Source: Duganella sp. SG902
GTDB taxonomy: Bacteria; Pseudomonadota; Gammaproteobacteria; Burkholderiales; Burkholderiaceae_D
Assembly (NCBI RefSeq): GCF_013376005.1
Contig: NZ_JABMJK010000020.1
Location: 1 to 64,000, forward strand
DNA: 64,000 bases
Direction: 5' to 3'
This document shows, piece by piece, positions 9,392-17,940 of this stretch. A program made the position numbers and the translations under genes. The notes under the pieces were generated by a model. The model had not been told where the DNA came from and did not search any database. It was given only the letters and a program-made list of their open reading frames with translations. How positions within the stretch are numbered: position 1 is the stretch's first letter; each line of letters begins with the position of its first letter.

Positions 9392-10222
9392 ATGAAGCAC
9401 GAGATTGACCAGCTGCAGGACTTTTTGCAGCGCCACCGGCGTGTGCTGGTGCTGACCGGCGCCGGCCTGAGCACGGCGTCCGGCATTCCCGATTACCGCG
9501 ACAAGGATGGTGTGCGGCGTGGCCGCAATCCCATCCAGGGGCCGGATTTCCGCAAGTCCGAGGCGGTGCGGCGCCGCTATTGGGCGCGCAGCATGGCCGG
9601 CTATCCGACCCTGGCCGGCGCGTCGCCCAACGCCGGCCACCGTGCGCTGGCCGAACTGGAAGCGGCCGGGCGCATCCACGGCATCATCACGCAAAACGTC
9701 GACGGCCTGCACACGCGCGCCGGCAGCCGCAAGCTGATCGAGCTGCATGGGAATATTCACGGCGTGGTGTGCCTTGATTGCCGCACTGTGCATCCGCGTG
9801 CCGACATTCAGGCATGGCTGGCGCAAGCCAATCCCGCGCTGGTGCCGACCGGACCGGCCGGCGAGGTGGTGCCGGAGGCGCGTCCCGATGGCGATGCCGA
9901 GGTCGAGCTGGATGAGTTCCAGGATTTCCAGCTGCCGTACTGCGGCGCCTGCGGCGGCACCCTGCAGCCGGACGTGATCTTCTTTGGCGATAACATCCCG
10001 TCGGAGCGCACGGCGGACGCCCTGGCCATGGCCGAGGAGGCGGACGCGGTGCTGGTGGTGGGATCCTCGCTGATGGTGTTTTCCGGCTACCGCTTCGCCA
10101 AGCTGGCGGCGCAAGCGAACAAGCCGATCGCGGCCATCAATCTCGGGAAAACCCGGGCGGATGACCTGATCGGCCTGAAGGTGGAGGCGTCGGCGGTGGA
10201 AGTGCTGCCGCTGCTGGTTTAA
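9392..10222 (+). CDS. Sir2-family NAD-dependent protein deacylase
   Basis: This 276-residue sirtuin carries GAGLSTASGIPDYR (NAD-binding, residues 23-36), QNVDGLH (101-107), catalytic His119 in ELHG, and a zinc site of C127/C130 and C184/C187. It removes acyl groups from protein lysines using NAD. The start at 9392 is 2 bp after the preceding stop; a longer frame upstream overlaps DUF4259 and is rejected. A segment of about 50 residues lies between the two Cys pairs, which is longer than in CobB. The last 4 bp overlap the convergent FlgO-like gene. Confidence 0.93.
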   Translation: MKHEIDQLQDFLQRHRRVLVLTGAGLSTASGIPDYRDKDGVRRGRNPIQGPDFRKSEAVRRRYWARSMAGYPTLAGASPNAGHRALAELEAAGRIHGIITQNVDGLHTRAGSRKLIELHGNIHGVVCLDCRTVHPRADIQAWLAQANPALVPTGPAGEVVPEARPDGDAEVELDEFQDFQLPYCGACGGTLQPDVIFFGDNIPSERTADALAMAEEADAVLVVGSSLMVFSGYRFAKLAAQANKPIAAINLGKTRADDLIGLKVEASAVEVLPLLV

Positions 10223-10770
10223 TTCCGCTGCAGCATGGAGCGGACGATGGCTTCCTTGGCCAGCACATAGTCGTGACCGGCCAGCACGAAGTTGGTGTTG
10301 GGCTGGATCACCTTGACGTTGATGAATACCATGTCGCTGGTCTCCGCATACGAACCGACCACGATGGCTTGCGCGTTGTGGCTGTTGGCCACTTCGCCAA
10401 TCTCGCGCGTCAGCATCAGCTCGCCCTGATTGCGTTTCAGGTAGACGCTGTTACGCAGCTTCATCTCCAACATGCTCAGGCCGCCTTGCGCCATGCGCGT
10501 GGACAGTTGCTCGGACACCAGCCGCCCCAGCGTGGTGGTCTGCTCCAGCGCGTCGATATTCACCACGGTCGCCATGATCAGCGGCTTGTCGGCCACCAGC
10601 TTGCCGCTCAGTTGCTGCAGCAAGGCGTCGGCGGCCTTGTAGTTGGCGTTGATGAACTGGTTGGAGGAGATGGTGGCGTAATTGCCTTCTTCCTGTTTGG
10701 GCGTGGAGGAGCAGGCGGCCAGCAGCAGCGGCGCGGCCAGCAGGGCGGTGCGCAATACGGTTTTCAGCAT
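10219..10770 (-). CDS. FlgO-family outer-membrane lipoprotein
   Basis: The product is 183 residues with a lipoprotein signal peptide (LLLAAC, lipidated Cys20). The mature part resembles the FlgO domain, which in Vibrio is an outer-membrane component supporting flagellar stability. No flagellar genes are nearby, so a flagellar role is not supported here. Its ATG overlaps the stop of the upstream lipoprotein gene by one base (TAATG), indicating coupled translation. Confidence 0.8.
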   Translation of the reverse strand: MLKTVLRTALLAAPLLLAACSSTPKQEEGNYATISSNQFINANYKAADALLQQLSGKLVADKPLIMATVVNIDALEQTTTLGRLVSEQLSTRMAQGGLSMLEMKLRNSVYLKRNQGELMLTREIGEVANSHNAQAIVVGSYAETSDMVFINVKVIQPNTNFVLAGHDYVLAKEAIVRSMLQRN

Positions 10771-11462
10771 TACATGTCTCCGCGTACCTGGAAGGTACGG
10801 GTCAGTTTAGGTTCTTCGGGCTTGGGATCGACGATGCCGTACAGCACGCGGTCGCTGTCGGCCACGTAGTAGGCCGAGGTGCTGCGCGCCAGGTAACGGT
10901 ACTGGTCGGACACCGAGACGGTGACGATGATTTCGGTCTTGGGCGTGGCGCCGGGGGCGAACTGGGCGTTGAACCAGTCGTAGGCGTCCCACGCGCCGGC
11001 GCCGGCCGCCACGTTGAACAACGCCGGCGCCTCGATCTCGCTCAGCAGCCAGACGCCGGCGCCCAGGATGGCGCGTTCGCCGTGGTAGCGGTATTGCGGG
11101 CGGTTGGCGCTGAAGGTGACGGCCTGCACGTCGAGGTCGACCTTGAGCGAGCCGGCCGGCGTGCGCGACACCACATGGCCATCGTTCACCAGCGACGTGG
11201 TCAGCTGAGTCGCCAGCGCGCGCTGGAACGGGGTCGGGTCCTTCGGTTCGTTGATATAGACCGGGCGTGGCGGGCTCTTCTTGAGCTCGGCCGCCACCTG
11301 TTTCTCGATATTGTCGGAAATGACGCCCCAATGGTAAGCGGCCTGCAGTTTGGCTTGCTTGGTGGTGGGGAAGTTGGCCGCCAACGGGGCCGGCGTGTAG
11401 CGCGCCGCGCATCCTGCCAGCAGAATTCCGGCTGCCAGAGCCATTGCAGTTTTCAGCGCCAT
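10770..11462 (-). CDS. Hypothetical lipoprotein upstream of FlgO-like gene
   Basis: The product is 230 residues with a clear lipobox (ILLAGC, Cys18). The rest is soluble, with no catalytic motif I recognise. An upstream start at 11549 exists, but 11462 begins the signal peptide. It is translationally coupled to the FlgO-like lipoprotein, so the two probably act together at the envelope. Confidence 0.75.
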   Translation of the reverse strand: MALKTAMALAAGILLAGCAARYTPAPLAANFPTTKQAKLQAAYHWGVISDNIEKQVAAELKKSPPRPVYINEPKDPTPFQRALATQLTTSLVNDGHVVSRTPAGSLKVDLDVQAVTFSANRPQYRYHGERAILGAGVWLLSEIEAPALFNVAAGAGAWDAYDWFNAQFAPGATPKTEIIVTVSVSDQYRYLARSTSAYYVADSDRVLYGIVDPKPEEPKLTRTFQVRGDM

Positions 11463-11550
11463 GATTGCCTCATCGTCAAAGGTGCGAATGTAAAATCGGT
11501 CTTCGCCCAGTTTAGCATGGATGTTTCTAATTAGAAATTGTCCCCCCAAT

Positions 11551-11578
11551 AAAAAACCCGGTGCGGGACCGGGTTTTG
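11551..11578 (-). terminator. Rho-independent terminator of smpB
   Basis: Read on the minus strand, AACCCGGTC and GCACCGGGTT form a stem followed by a run of six T. It lies 20 bp beyond the smpB stop and also separates smpB from the lipoprotein pair. Confidence 0.8.
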
Positions 11579-11597
11579 TACAGAGTGCGCAACAGTT

Positions 11598-12047
11598 TTA
11601 GCGGCGGTGGGTTTTCATCGCCTGCGCGACCTCGCGCTTGCCGTCGCGATCTTTCTCCGTGGCACGTTTGTCGTGCATTTTCTTGCCCTTGGCGAGGCCG
11701 ATTTCACATTTGATACGGCCGGCCTTGTAATGCAGGTTGAGCGGCACCAGGGTGTAGCCGGCGCGCGTGACCTTGCCGATCAGCTTGTCGATCTCCTGGC
11801 GGTGCAGCAGCAGCTTGCGGGTGCGCACCATGTCCGGCGTGATGTGGGTGGAGGCGGTCGGCAGGGCGCTGATGTGGGCGCCAAACAGGAACAGCTCGTC
11901 GCCCTTGATGGTGACGTAGGCTTCCTTGATCTGCACCTTGTTGTCGCGGATGGCCTTGACTTCCCAGCCTTCCAGCACGATGCCCGCCTCGAAGCGGTCC
12001 TCGATGAAGTAGTCAAAAAAGGCTTTTTTGTTATCGGCTATGGTCAT
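11598..12047 (-). CDS. smpB: SsrA-binding protein SmpB
   Basis: This 149-residue protein binds tmRNA and delivers it to stalled ribosomes for trans-translation. Family features are the ADNKKAFFDYFIEDRFEAGIVLEGWEVKAIR opening segment (read in parts), the central GAHI and LLLHR segments, and the basic C-terminal tail (KKMHDKR to AMKTHRR) that enters the ribosome. It is divergent from ratA, an arrangement common in beta- and gammaproteobacteria. Confidence 0.97.
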   Translation of the reverse strand: MTIADNKKAFFDYFIEDRFEAGIVLEGWEVKAIRDNKVQIKEAYVTIKGDELFLFGAHISALPTASTHITPDMVRTRKLLLHRQEIDKLIGKVTRAGYTLVPLNLHYKAGRIKCEIGLAKGKKMHDKRATEKDRDGKREVAQAMKTHRR

Positions 12048-12122
12048 GAGATGGTATCGGTTAAACTACTGCTTTGCGCTGCACAGCGCGAATAATTCAA
12101 CATCATAGCAAATGGTTAGCAC

Positions 12123-12557
12123 ATGGCAGTAGTACACAAATCAGTTTTACTCGGTTACAGCGCCCAACAAATGTTCGATCTGGTGGCCGCCATCGAGGAC
12201 TATCCCAAATTTCTGCCATGGTGCGGTGGCGTCGAGATCAAGGAACGCAATGGCGACACGGTGGTGGCCAGCGTTGGCATCAACTACCACGGCGTCAAGC
12301 AAAGCTTCACCACCGCCAATGAAAACATTCCGGGCACGGCCATCAAGATGAAGCTGGTGGATGGTCCTTTCAAGTGTCTGGACGGCGTCTGGACCTTCAA
12401 GGCGCTGCGCGAGGACGCCTGCAAGATCGACCTCGACCTGCACTATGAATTTTCCAGCGCCTTGCTGGCCAAGCTGGTGGGGCCGGTGTTTGGCATGATC
12501 GCCAACAGCATGGTGGATTCCTTCTGCAAGCGGGCGGAAACCGTGTATGGCGGCTGA
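12123..12557 (+). CDS. ratA: RatA/Coq10-like START domain protein
   Basis: The product is 144 residues of the polyketide-cyclase/START fold. VHKSVLLGYSAQQMFDLV and YPKFLPWC are the conserved opening. E. coli RatA was described as blocking 70S assembly, and family members also resemble Coq10 ubiquinone-binding proteins; which applies here is not decided by sequence. rnfH overlaps its last 11 bp, and smpB is divergent, a conserved neighbourhood. Confidence 0.93.
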   Translation: MAVVHKSVLLGYSAQQMFDLVAAIEDYPKFLPWCGGVEIKERNGDTVVASVGINYHGVKQSFTTANENIPGTAIKMKLVDGPFKCLDGVWTFKALREDACKIDLDLHYEFSSALLAKLVGPVFGMIANSMVDSFCKRAETVYGG

Positions 12558-12837
12558 GACCATCAACATCCAGGTGTGCTACGCCAGCGACGCGCTGCAA
12601 TTCCTGCGCGCGCTGCAAGTGCCGGCGGGCACCACGCTGGAGCAGGCGATCGTCCTCAGCGGCCTGGCGGCGGAACTGCCGGGAGTTGACCTGAACACGC
12701 TGGAAACCGGCATCTACGCCAAGAAAAAACCGCGCGACACCGTGCTGCGCGAGCACGACCGCATCGAACTCTACCGCCCCCTGATCGCCGACCCCAAGCA
12801 CGCCCGCAGACGCCGCAAATCTCCCGTGCCCGTTTGA
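12547..12837 (+). CDS. rnfH: RnfH family ubiquitin-like protein
   Basis: This 96-residue protein has the RnfH beta-grasp features: INIQVCYA opening, GTTLEQAI, and a closing DRIELYRPLIADPK followed by a basic tail. Its function is not settled; it is named for co-occurrence with Rnf electron-transport genes in some species. It overlaps ratA in another frame, implying coupled translation. Confidence 0.9.
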   Translation: MAAETINIQVCYASDALQFLRALQVPAGTTLEQAIVLSGLAAELPGVDLNTLETGIYAKKKPRDTVLREHDRIELYRPLIADPKHARRRRKSPVPV

Positions 12838-12903
12838 TATAGATCAGGTGCAGTAGCGTGCCGTCTCGCACAATGATGCATGTCAAGCGTCTCTGGAGGG
12901 TGT

Positions 12904-13212
12904 ATGGCGTCCCAACACGACATCCCGGTTCAGTTTGCATTTGCAGCGCCATTCTCGCACAATCTTTATTCCTGCTTGAGTGCGCTCGAATTCCGGGCGT
13001 TAAAACTGCTGATTGGTGAAGAACCAGAGATTGGCGCGCGACTACATGGGTCCCGTAATTCGAGATCGCTGGATTTCTGCGGCTGCGTCGTGTATTACTC
13101 CTACGAGCCGATATTCCGGGCAGTCTGTTTTATGGATGTGGAAATGGTGGAGTGGCGCGGCAGACCTCTACTTAGTTGCTGGCGGAGGTTGAGGAACTTT
13201 TTCGGGCTATAG
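12904..13212 (+). CDS. Small hypothetical protein
   Basis: A possible gene of 102 residues starting at ATG 12904 with GGAGGG just before it. I do not recognise a family. The middle (GSRNSRSLDF to VCFMDVEMV) has the rhythm of the strand-rich core of RelE/HigB-like proteins, but catalytic residues are not evident and the similarity is too weak to name. A second small gene with a strong ribosome binding site follows 25 bp later, so they may form a two-gene unit. Confidence 0.4.
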   Translation: MASQHDIPVQFAFAAPFSHNLYSCLSALEFRALKLLIGEEPEIGARLHGSRNSRSLDFCGCVVYYSYEPIFRAVCFMDVEMVEWRGRPLLSCWRRLRNFFGL

Positions 13213-13237
13213 ATGTCTCACGACGACGGAGGACATC

Positions 13238-13495
13238 ATGGACACTAAGGCAATTTTGCGAGGCATTGAAGAATTTAGAAAGTATCTGCTAGGTGAGGCA
13301 CCCATGCTGGTGGGGGGCGCGCACGACGATATCGCTGACCTTGTCCCCACGTATTTCAAGGGGAAGTTGCCGCCGGATGCGGAGATATGGCAGCTCTTCG
13401 AATATGTGAAAGAAAATCCCGCGCTCTTTGAGGCGGAATTGGAGGAGCGCCATCGAGAGATCCTTCGTGCGCATCGAGCGTGGGTGGGGCGCTAG
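13238..13495 (+). CDS. Small acidic hypothetical protein
   Basis: The product is 85 residues, mostly helical and acidic (FEYVKENPALFEAELEERHREILRAHRAW near the C-terminus, read in parts). It has a good ribosome binding site (CGGAGGA). No helix-turn-helix or signal peptide is seen and no family is recognised. It ends overlapping the stop of the convergent lipase-like gene by 4 bp. Confidence 0.5.
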   Translation: MDTKAILRGIEEFRKYLLGEAPMLVGGAHDDIADLVPTYFKGKLPPDAEIWQLFEYVKENPALFEAELEERHREILRAHRAWVGR

Positions 13496-14688
13496 CCTAA
13501 GTGCTTGAGCAGGAAGTCGCGGGTGGCTGGGTGGGAAAAGAATTCGGTGTGCCAGACTTCGTTTTGTTTTTGCGCCTCGCTGCCGAAGTTGAGGAGGTGG
13601 CCGGGGGCTGGCGGCGTTAACGGCAGCAGCACGTTGGCGTAGGGGACCACCACGTCATTGGCGGTGTCCAGCAGCGCGCGGCTGAGCAGGGCGCCGGTGC
13701 GCTCCAGCAGCGAGTCGCCGTAGTCAAAGTTGGCGCGCGCGTAGTAGCTGTTGGCGCTGGTCAGCAGGCTGCCGCCTCGGTCCAATTTGCCGATCAACGC
13801 CGAGCCGTTCGCCAGCGCCTGCACGCTGGGCCGGCTGAAGCCCGCCGATACCACCATCCGCGCCAGCGCGATCACGATGTCCAGCGCCATGCCGGGGCTG
13901 AACGAGGCCAGCATCGCCGCCACATTCAGGAAGTGCTGGATCTCTTCCGGCGAGGCCAGCGGCGAGCCCTGGTTGGCCGCCGCCACGAACACGACCTTGC
14001 CGACCTGGGCGATGCGGCCCGCCCGCGCGCGCGCCACGTCGGCCAGCGCCTCGCTGAGCAGCGAACGCACCACCAGTCCGCCGCGGCTGTGGCACAGGAT
14101 GTCCACCTCCCAGCCGGCGTTGGCCGGCAGCAGCAACAGCAGGTCGAGCGCGTTGCGTTGCGGCGTCTTGGCGATGGTCCAGTGGTCATAGGCGAAGACG
14201 CGGCCCTCGTAGCGCGCCAGCAGCGGTTGCAGGTCCAGCGCGCCAAACGCGCCTTCGCTGGAACTGAACACGCCGTGCACCAGCAGCAGCACCTTGCGCC
14301 CGTGCGCCGCCGCCAGCTCCGCCGGCGTGGCCGCCTTGCCGTAGCCATGGCGCAGCGACAGCAGGCGTTCCGCCTTGTTGTGTTCCTCGAGGCGCTCGAT
14401 CATCGCCTGGGTGAGGCGTTCCTTGCCGCGCAGGGTGGCTTGCACGATCCAATCCCAGCCCTGCGACATCAAGCCCTGCGCCGATGACGGAAACAGGAAC
14501 TGCACACAACCGCTGTCCTTGTGGCGCACGATGTGCAGCTCGCTGTCGACGATGTGGGCGGTGGGCAGCGGCGGCGTGCCGGCCAGCGGCTGCATGCCCG
14601 GCGGCGCCGCCAGCAGGGCATGGTCGTCCGCCGCGTCCCGCAGGGCGCGATGCAACTCGGCTTGCTTGGCTGGCGTGAGCGTCATCAT
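13492..14688 (-). CDS. Alpha/beta-hydrolase fold protein, lipase/esterase-like
   Basis: A protein of about 398 residues with an alpha/beta-hydrolase core: the oxyanion-hole segment LLVHGVF (His138) and the nucleophile elbow CHSRGG (Ser201), resembling PGAP1/DUF676-type lipases. A candidate catalytic His is in the C-terminal EVWHTEFFSHP segment. About 130 N-terminal residues precede the core and are of unknown role. No signal peptide is seen. The start is uncertain: ATG at 14688, 14685 or 14736, none with a strong ribosome binding site. Confidence 0.7.
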   Translation of the reverse strand: MMTLTPAKQAELHRALRDAADDHALLAAPPGMQPLAGTPPLPTAHIVDSELHIVRHKDSGCVQFLFPSSAQGLMSQGWDWIVQATLRGKERLTQAMIERLEEHNKAERLLSLRHGYGKAATPAELAAAHGRKVLLLVHGVFSSSEGAFGALDLQPLLARYEGRVFAYDHWTIAKTPQRNALDLLLLLPANAGWEVDILCHSRGGLVVRSLLSEALADVARARAGRIAQVGKVVFVAAANQGSPLASPEEIQHFLNVAAMLASFSPGMALDIVIALARMVVSAGFSRPSVQALANGSALIGKLDRGGSLLTSANSYYARANFDYGDSLLERTGALLSRALLDTANDVVVPYANVLLPLTPPAPGHLLNFGSEAQKQNEVWHTEFFSHPATRDFLLKHLG

Positions 14689-14817
14689 GGCCGATAGTTT
14701 AGCGCCGCCCGCGCGCCGCCCTTTGCACTGTTGCAAACAAGCTTTGCGATAATGCCCCTTCCTCGCCGCCGGCGCTCAACCTAAGATACACTCATCGTTA
14801 CTTCCCGCTAAGAGTTC

Positions 14818-15660
14818 ATGATGAGACGCAATCGGTTGCTGGTCGTCGCCGTGTTGTATTGCAGCCTGTCCGGCGCCTGGGCCGGCGCCGCGTGTCCCGC
14901 CGTCACCCGGGTGGGGGTGAGCGACCTCGGTTACACCGCCTTCCGCGAGCAGGGCCGCATCGGCGGTATTTCGGTCGAGATCGCCAATGAAATGGCGCGC
15001 CGCACCGGCTGCAGGTTCGAATTCCACTGGTATCCGCGCCAGCGCCTGTTTGTCGAGCTGGAGGCGGGCCACATCGACATGACCTTGGGCTCGCTCCGCA
15101 CGCCCGAGCGTGACGCCTATGCGCGCCACCTGCCTTACGCCTACCTGCAATACGACCTGATATTGTCGCCCGCGCCGCCGCGCCATTACAGCAGCCTGGC
15201 CGACTATGTGACAAACGGCAGCGGCCGCCTCAATGTGACGCGCGGCATCACCTACGGCCCGGCGATAGACGCCCAACTGGCGCGGCTGGCCACGGCCGGG
15301 CGGCTGGAGGTGGTGAACGATTACGAGACGGTGTTCGGCAAGCTGGAGATGGGGCGCGCCGAAGCGACGCTGGCGACGCCGCCGATTTACGGTAAATACC
15401 TGAAACAGGGCGCCCTGCGCGGACACGCCGTGGTGATAGCGATGCCGGAAGCGGCGCCGCGCTTCACCGGCGTCTACCTGTCGAAAAAGACGGTGCCGGA
15501 AGCGGTGCGCCAGCGCTATGCCGACGCCCTGAAGGCGATGGTGGCGGAGCAAAGCGTCCGCACCATCTACGCGCGCTATTTCGATGAAGCCATCCTCAAG
15601 CGGACGTTCCGACAAGGCCCAGGCCCATTGCTTGCGGCCTTGTCGGCGCCGGAGAATTAA
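14818..15660 (+). CDS. Periplasmic substrate-binding protein, SBP_bac_3 family
   Basis: The product is 280 residues with a signal peptide (cleavage near WAGA-AC). The rest fits the type-3 solute-binding fold used for amino acids and as sensor domains (RVGVSDLGYTAFREQGRIGGISVEIANEMARRTG region, read in parts). No permease or ATPase gene is adjacent, so it may be an orphan binding protein or act in signalling. Its stop overlaps the convergent GH3 gene by 4 bp. Confidence 0.8.
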   Translation: MMRRNRLLVVAVLYCSLSGAWAGAACPAVTRVGVSDLGYTAFREQGRIGGISVEIANEMARRTGCRFEFHWYPRQRLFVELEAGHIDMTLGSLRTPERDAYARHLPYAYLQYDLILSPAPPRHYSSLADYVTNGSGRLNVTRGITYGPAIDAQLARLATAGRLEVVNDYETVFGKLEMGRAEATLATPPIYGKYLKQGALRGHAVVIAMPEAAPRFTGVYLSKKTVPEAVRQRYADALKAMVAEQSVRTIYARYFDEAILKRTFRQGPGPLLAALSAPEN

Positions 15661-17903
15661 CGGCCGTTCACGTCCACGGTTTTGGCGTCCAGCTTGACCT
15701 TGACGCTTGCGGCCGGCTTGGCGCCGGCCGAGTCGGCCAGCGTGACCAGGTATTCGCCTGCGGCGATTTTCCAGGTCTTGCTGGCGCTGTCGTACACGCC
15801 CAGCAGGCGCGGGTCGATCTGCACCGTGGCCTTGCCGCTGGCGCCGGCCTTCAGCTCCAGCTTGTCCCAGCCGCCGAGGCGCTTCGGCGCTTCCCAGCCG
15901 CCCGACACCGGCGACACGTAGACCTGGCCCACCGCCTTGCCATCGCGCTTGCCGGTGTTCTTGATGTTGAACGTGACGGCGATGCCGTTGCCCGCCGGCT
16001 GGGCGCTCAAGCCTTCATAAGCGAAGCTGGTGTACGACAGGCCGTAACCGAACGGGAACAGCGGCTTGTGGCCCTTCAGGTCGAACCATTTGTAGCCGAC
16101 GGCTGCGCCTTCGATGTTGTAGTCGGTGGTGACCTTTTCGATGATGTTCTCATCCTTGGTCTTGGCGTCGCCATCCAATTTTGGACGCGGCAGCTGCGCC
16201 AGAGAGGCTGGGAAGGTGGCTGGCAGGCGGCCGGACGGGTTGACTTCACCAGCCAGCACGCGCGCGATGGCCGCGCCGCCGTTGGTGCCCGGATACCAGG
16301 CTTCCAGCACGGCGCCGACGTTGTTCAGCCATGGCATCACGACCGGGCCGCCGGTCTGCAGCACCACCACGGTTTTCGGATTGGCCTTGGCCACGGCCGC
16401 GATCAGCTCGTCCTGCTTGTTCGGCAGGTTGAGGTCGTCCGAGTCGAAGCTTTCGGCCATCCACTGGGTGCCGAACACGATGACCACATCGCTGCCGGCG
16501 GCCAGCTTGGCGGCGGCGGCGACGTCCTTGCCGTCGTTGTAGCTCAGCTTGGCCTTGGTCAGCTTGGCCAGTTCGCCCATCGGCGACGAGCGGTGATAGA
16601 CGATAGGGCCGGGGAACGAGGTCGGACCTTCGTTCGGCACCGCCGAGCCGCCCTTCGGATACACCTGCGCCGAGCCGCCGCCCGACAGCACGCCGACGTT
16701 GGCGTGGCCGCCGATGATGGCGACGCTACGCACGCCGGCCGCCAGCGGCAGCAGGTTGTTGTGGTTCTTCAGCAGGACGATGGCTTCCTCGGCGTCGGCC
16801 TGGGCGACCTTGCCGTGGGCGTCGAAATCGATGCCGGCGTCGGCCGAGGTCGGTGTCGCCACCGGATGTTCCACCACGCCGTTGGCGAACATGGCCCAGG
16901 TGATGCGCTTGACCATGTCGTCCAGACGCGCTTCCGGCACGTGGCGGTTGACCACGGCTTCCTTCAGCGGCGCGTTGAAGTAATCCGATTTGTCGAACGG
17001 GAAGCCGGACTGCTGGTCCAGACCGCGCAGCGCGGCCGGGATGGTGGAGTGGGTCGCGCCCCAGTCGGACATGACGTAGCCCTTGAACTTCCAGTCCTGC
17101 TTCAGCACTTCGTTGAGCAGGTAATCGCTCTCGCAGGCGTAGTCGCCGTTGACGCGGTTGTAGGCGCACATCACCGAGCCCGGATTGCCGCGCTCGATGG
17201 CGAACTGCAGCGCCAGCAGGTCCGACATGCGGCCGGCCTTGTCCTCGATCTTGACGTTGACGTGGTTGCGGTTGGTTTCCTGGTCGTTGAAGGCGTAGTG
17301 CTTGACGGTCGAAATGATGTGGTTCGATTGGATGCCGCGAATCTGCTCGCCGACCATGATGCCGGCCAGCAGCGGGTCTTCGCCGCCGTACTCGAAGTTG
17401 CGGCCGTTGCGCGGCTCGCGCATCAGGTTGACGCCGCCCGCCAGCAGCACGTTGAAGCCGGTCGAACGGGCCTCGCTGCCGATCATGGCGCCGCCGGCGA
17501 AGGCCAGCTTGGGGTTCCAGGTGGCGGTGGTGGCCAGGCCCGAGGGCAGGGAGGTGCGCTCGTACGGCTTCTTGGACACGGCTTGGGTGGCGACGCCGAC
17601 ACCGGCGTCCGACTGCCATTGCGACGGCAGGCCCAGACGCGGCACGCCCGGCACCCAGCCGGCGGAGTCGGGACGGCCGTCTTTTGGCTGCTCGTATTTC
17701 TTCGGCGAGAATTCGGTCGAGAAGTAGGCGAACACGGTCTGGATTTTTTCATCCAGCGTCATCGCCTTGACCAGCTGGTCGGCGCGCGCCTCGGGCGACT
17801 GCGCGGGGTTCAGCCAGGGTTGGTTCGCGTCCGCGGCGTGCGCGGCGCCGGTCAACATGAGTGGGTAAGCCAGTGCCAGGGACAGCCAGAGACGCTTTTT
17901 CAT
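15657..17903 (-). CDS. Glycoside hydrolase family 3 beta-glucosidase-like, secreted
   Basis: The product is 748 residues with a signal peptide (residues 1-23, AHA-AD). The GH3 N-terminal barrel carries the KHYAFND motif (201-207) and the nucleophile Asp280 in VMSDWGA; the second domain and a C-terminal fibronectin III-like domain follow. This is the BglX-like arrangement, cleaving non-reducing beta-glucosyl residues. It is the last gene of the minus-strand sugar operon, 37 bp after GH94, so it probably acts in the periplasm on the oligosaccharides that feed the operon. Confidence 0.93.
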   Translation of the reverse strand: MKKRLWLSLALAYPLMLTGAAHAADANQPWLNPAQSPEARADQLVKAMTLDEKIQTVFAYFSTEFSPKKYEQPKDGRPDSAGWVPGVPRLGLPSQWQSDAGVGVATQAVSKKPYERTSLPSGLATTATWNPKLAFAGGAMIGSEARSTGFNVLLAGGVNLMREPRNGRNFEYGGEDPLLAGIMVGEQIRGIQSNHIISTVKHYAFNDQETNRNHVNVKIEDKAGRMSDLLALQFAIERGNPGSVMCAYNRVNGDYACESDYLLNEVLKQDWKFKGYVMSDWGATHSTIPAALRGLDQQSGFPFDKSDYFNAPLKEAVVNRHVPEARLDDMVKRITWAMFANGVVEHPVATPTSADAGIDFDAHGKVAQADAEEAIVLLKNHNNLLPLAAGVRSVAIIGGHANVGVLSGGGSAQVYPKGGSAVPNEGPTSFPGPIVYHRSSPMGELAKLTKAKLSYNDGKDVAAAAKLAAGSDVVIVFGTQWMAESFDSDDLNLPNKQDELIAAVAKANPKTVVVLQTGGPVVMPWLNNVGAVLEAWYPGTNGGAAIARVLAGEVNPSGRLPATFPASLAQLPRPKLDGDAKTKDENIIEKVTTDYNIEGAAVGYKWFDLKGHKPLFPFGYGLSYTSFAYEGLSAQPAGNGIAVTFNIKNTGKRDGKAVGQVYVSPVSGGWEAPKRLGGWDKLELKAGASGKATVQIDPRLLGVYDSASKTWKIAAGEYLVTLADSAGAKPAASVKVKLDAKTVDVNGR

Positions 17904-17940
17904 ACGGTAAGTGGTCCTTGTAATTATTCGAGTTGATCGG

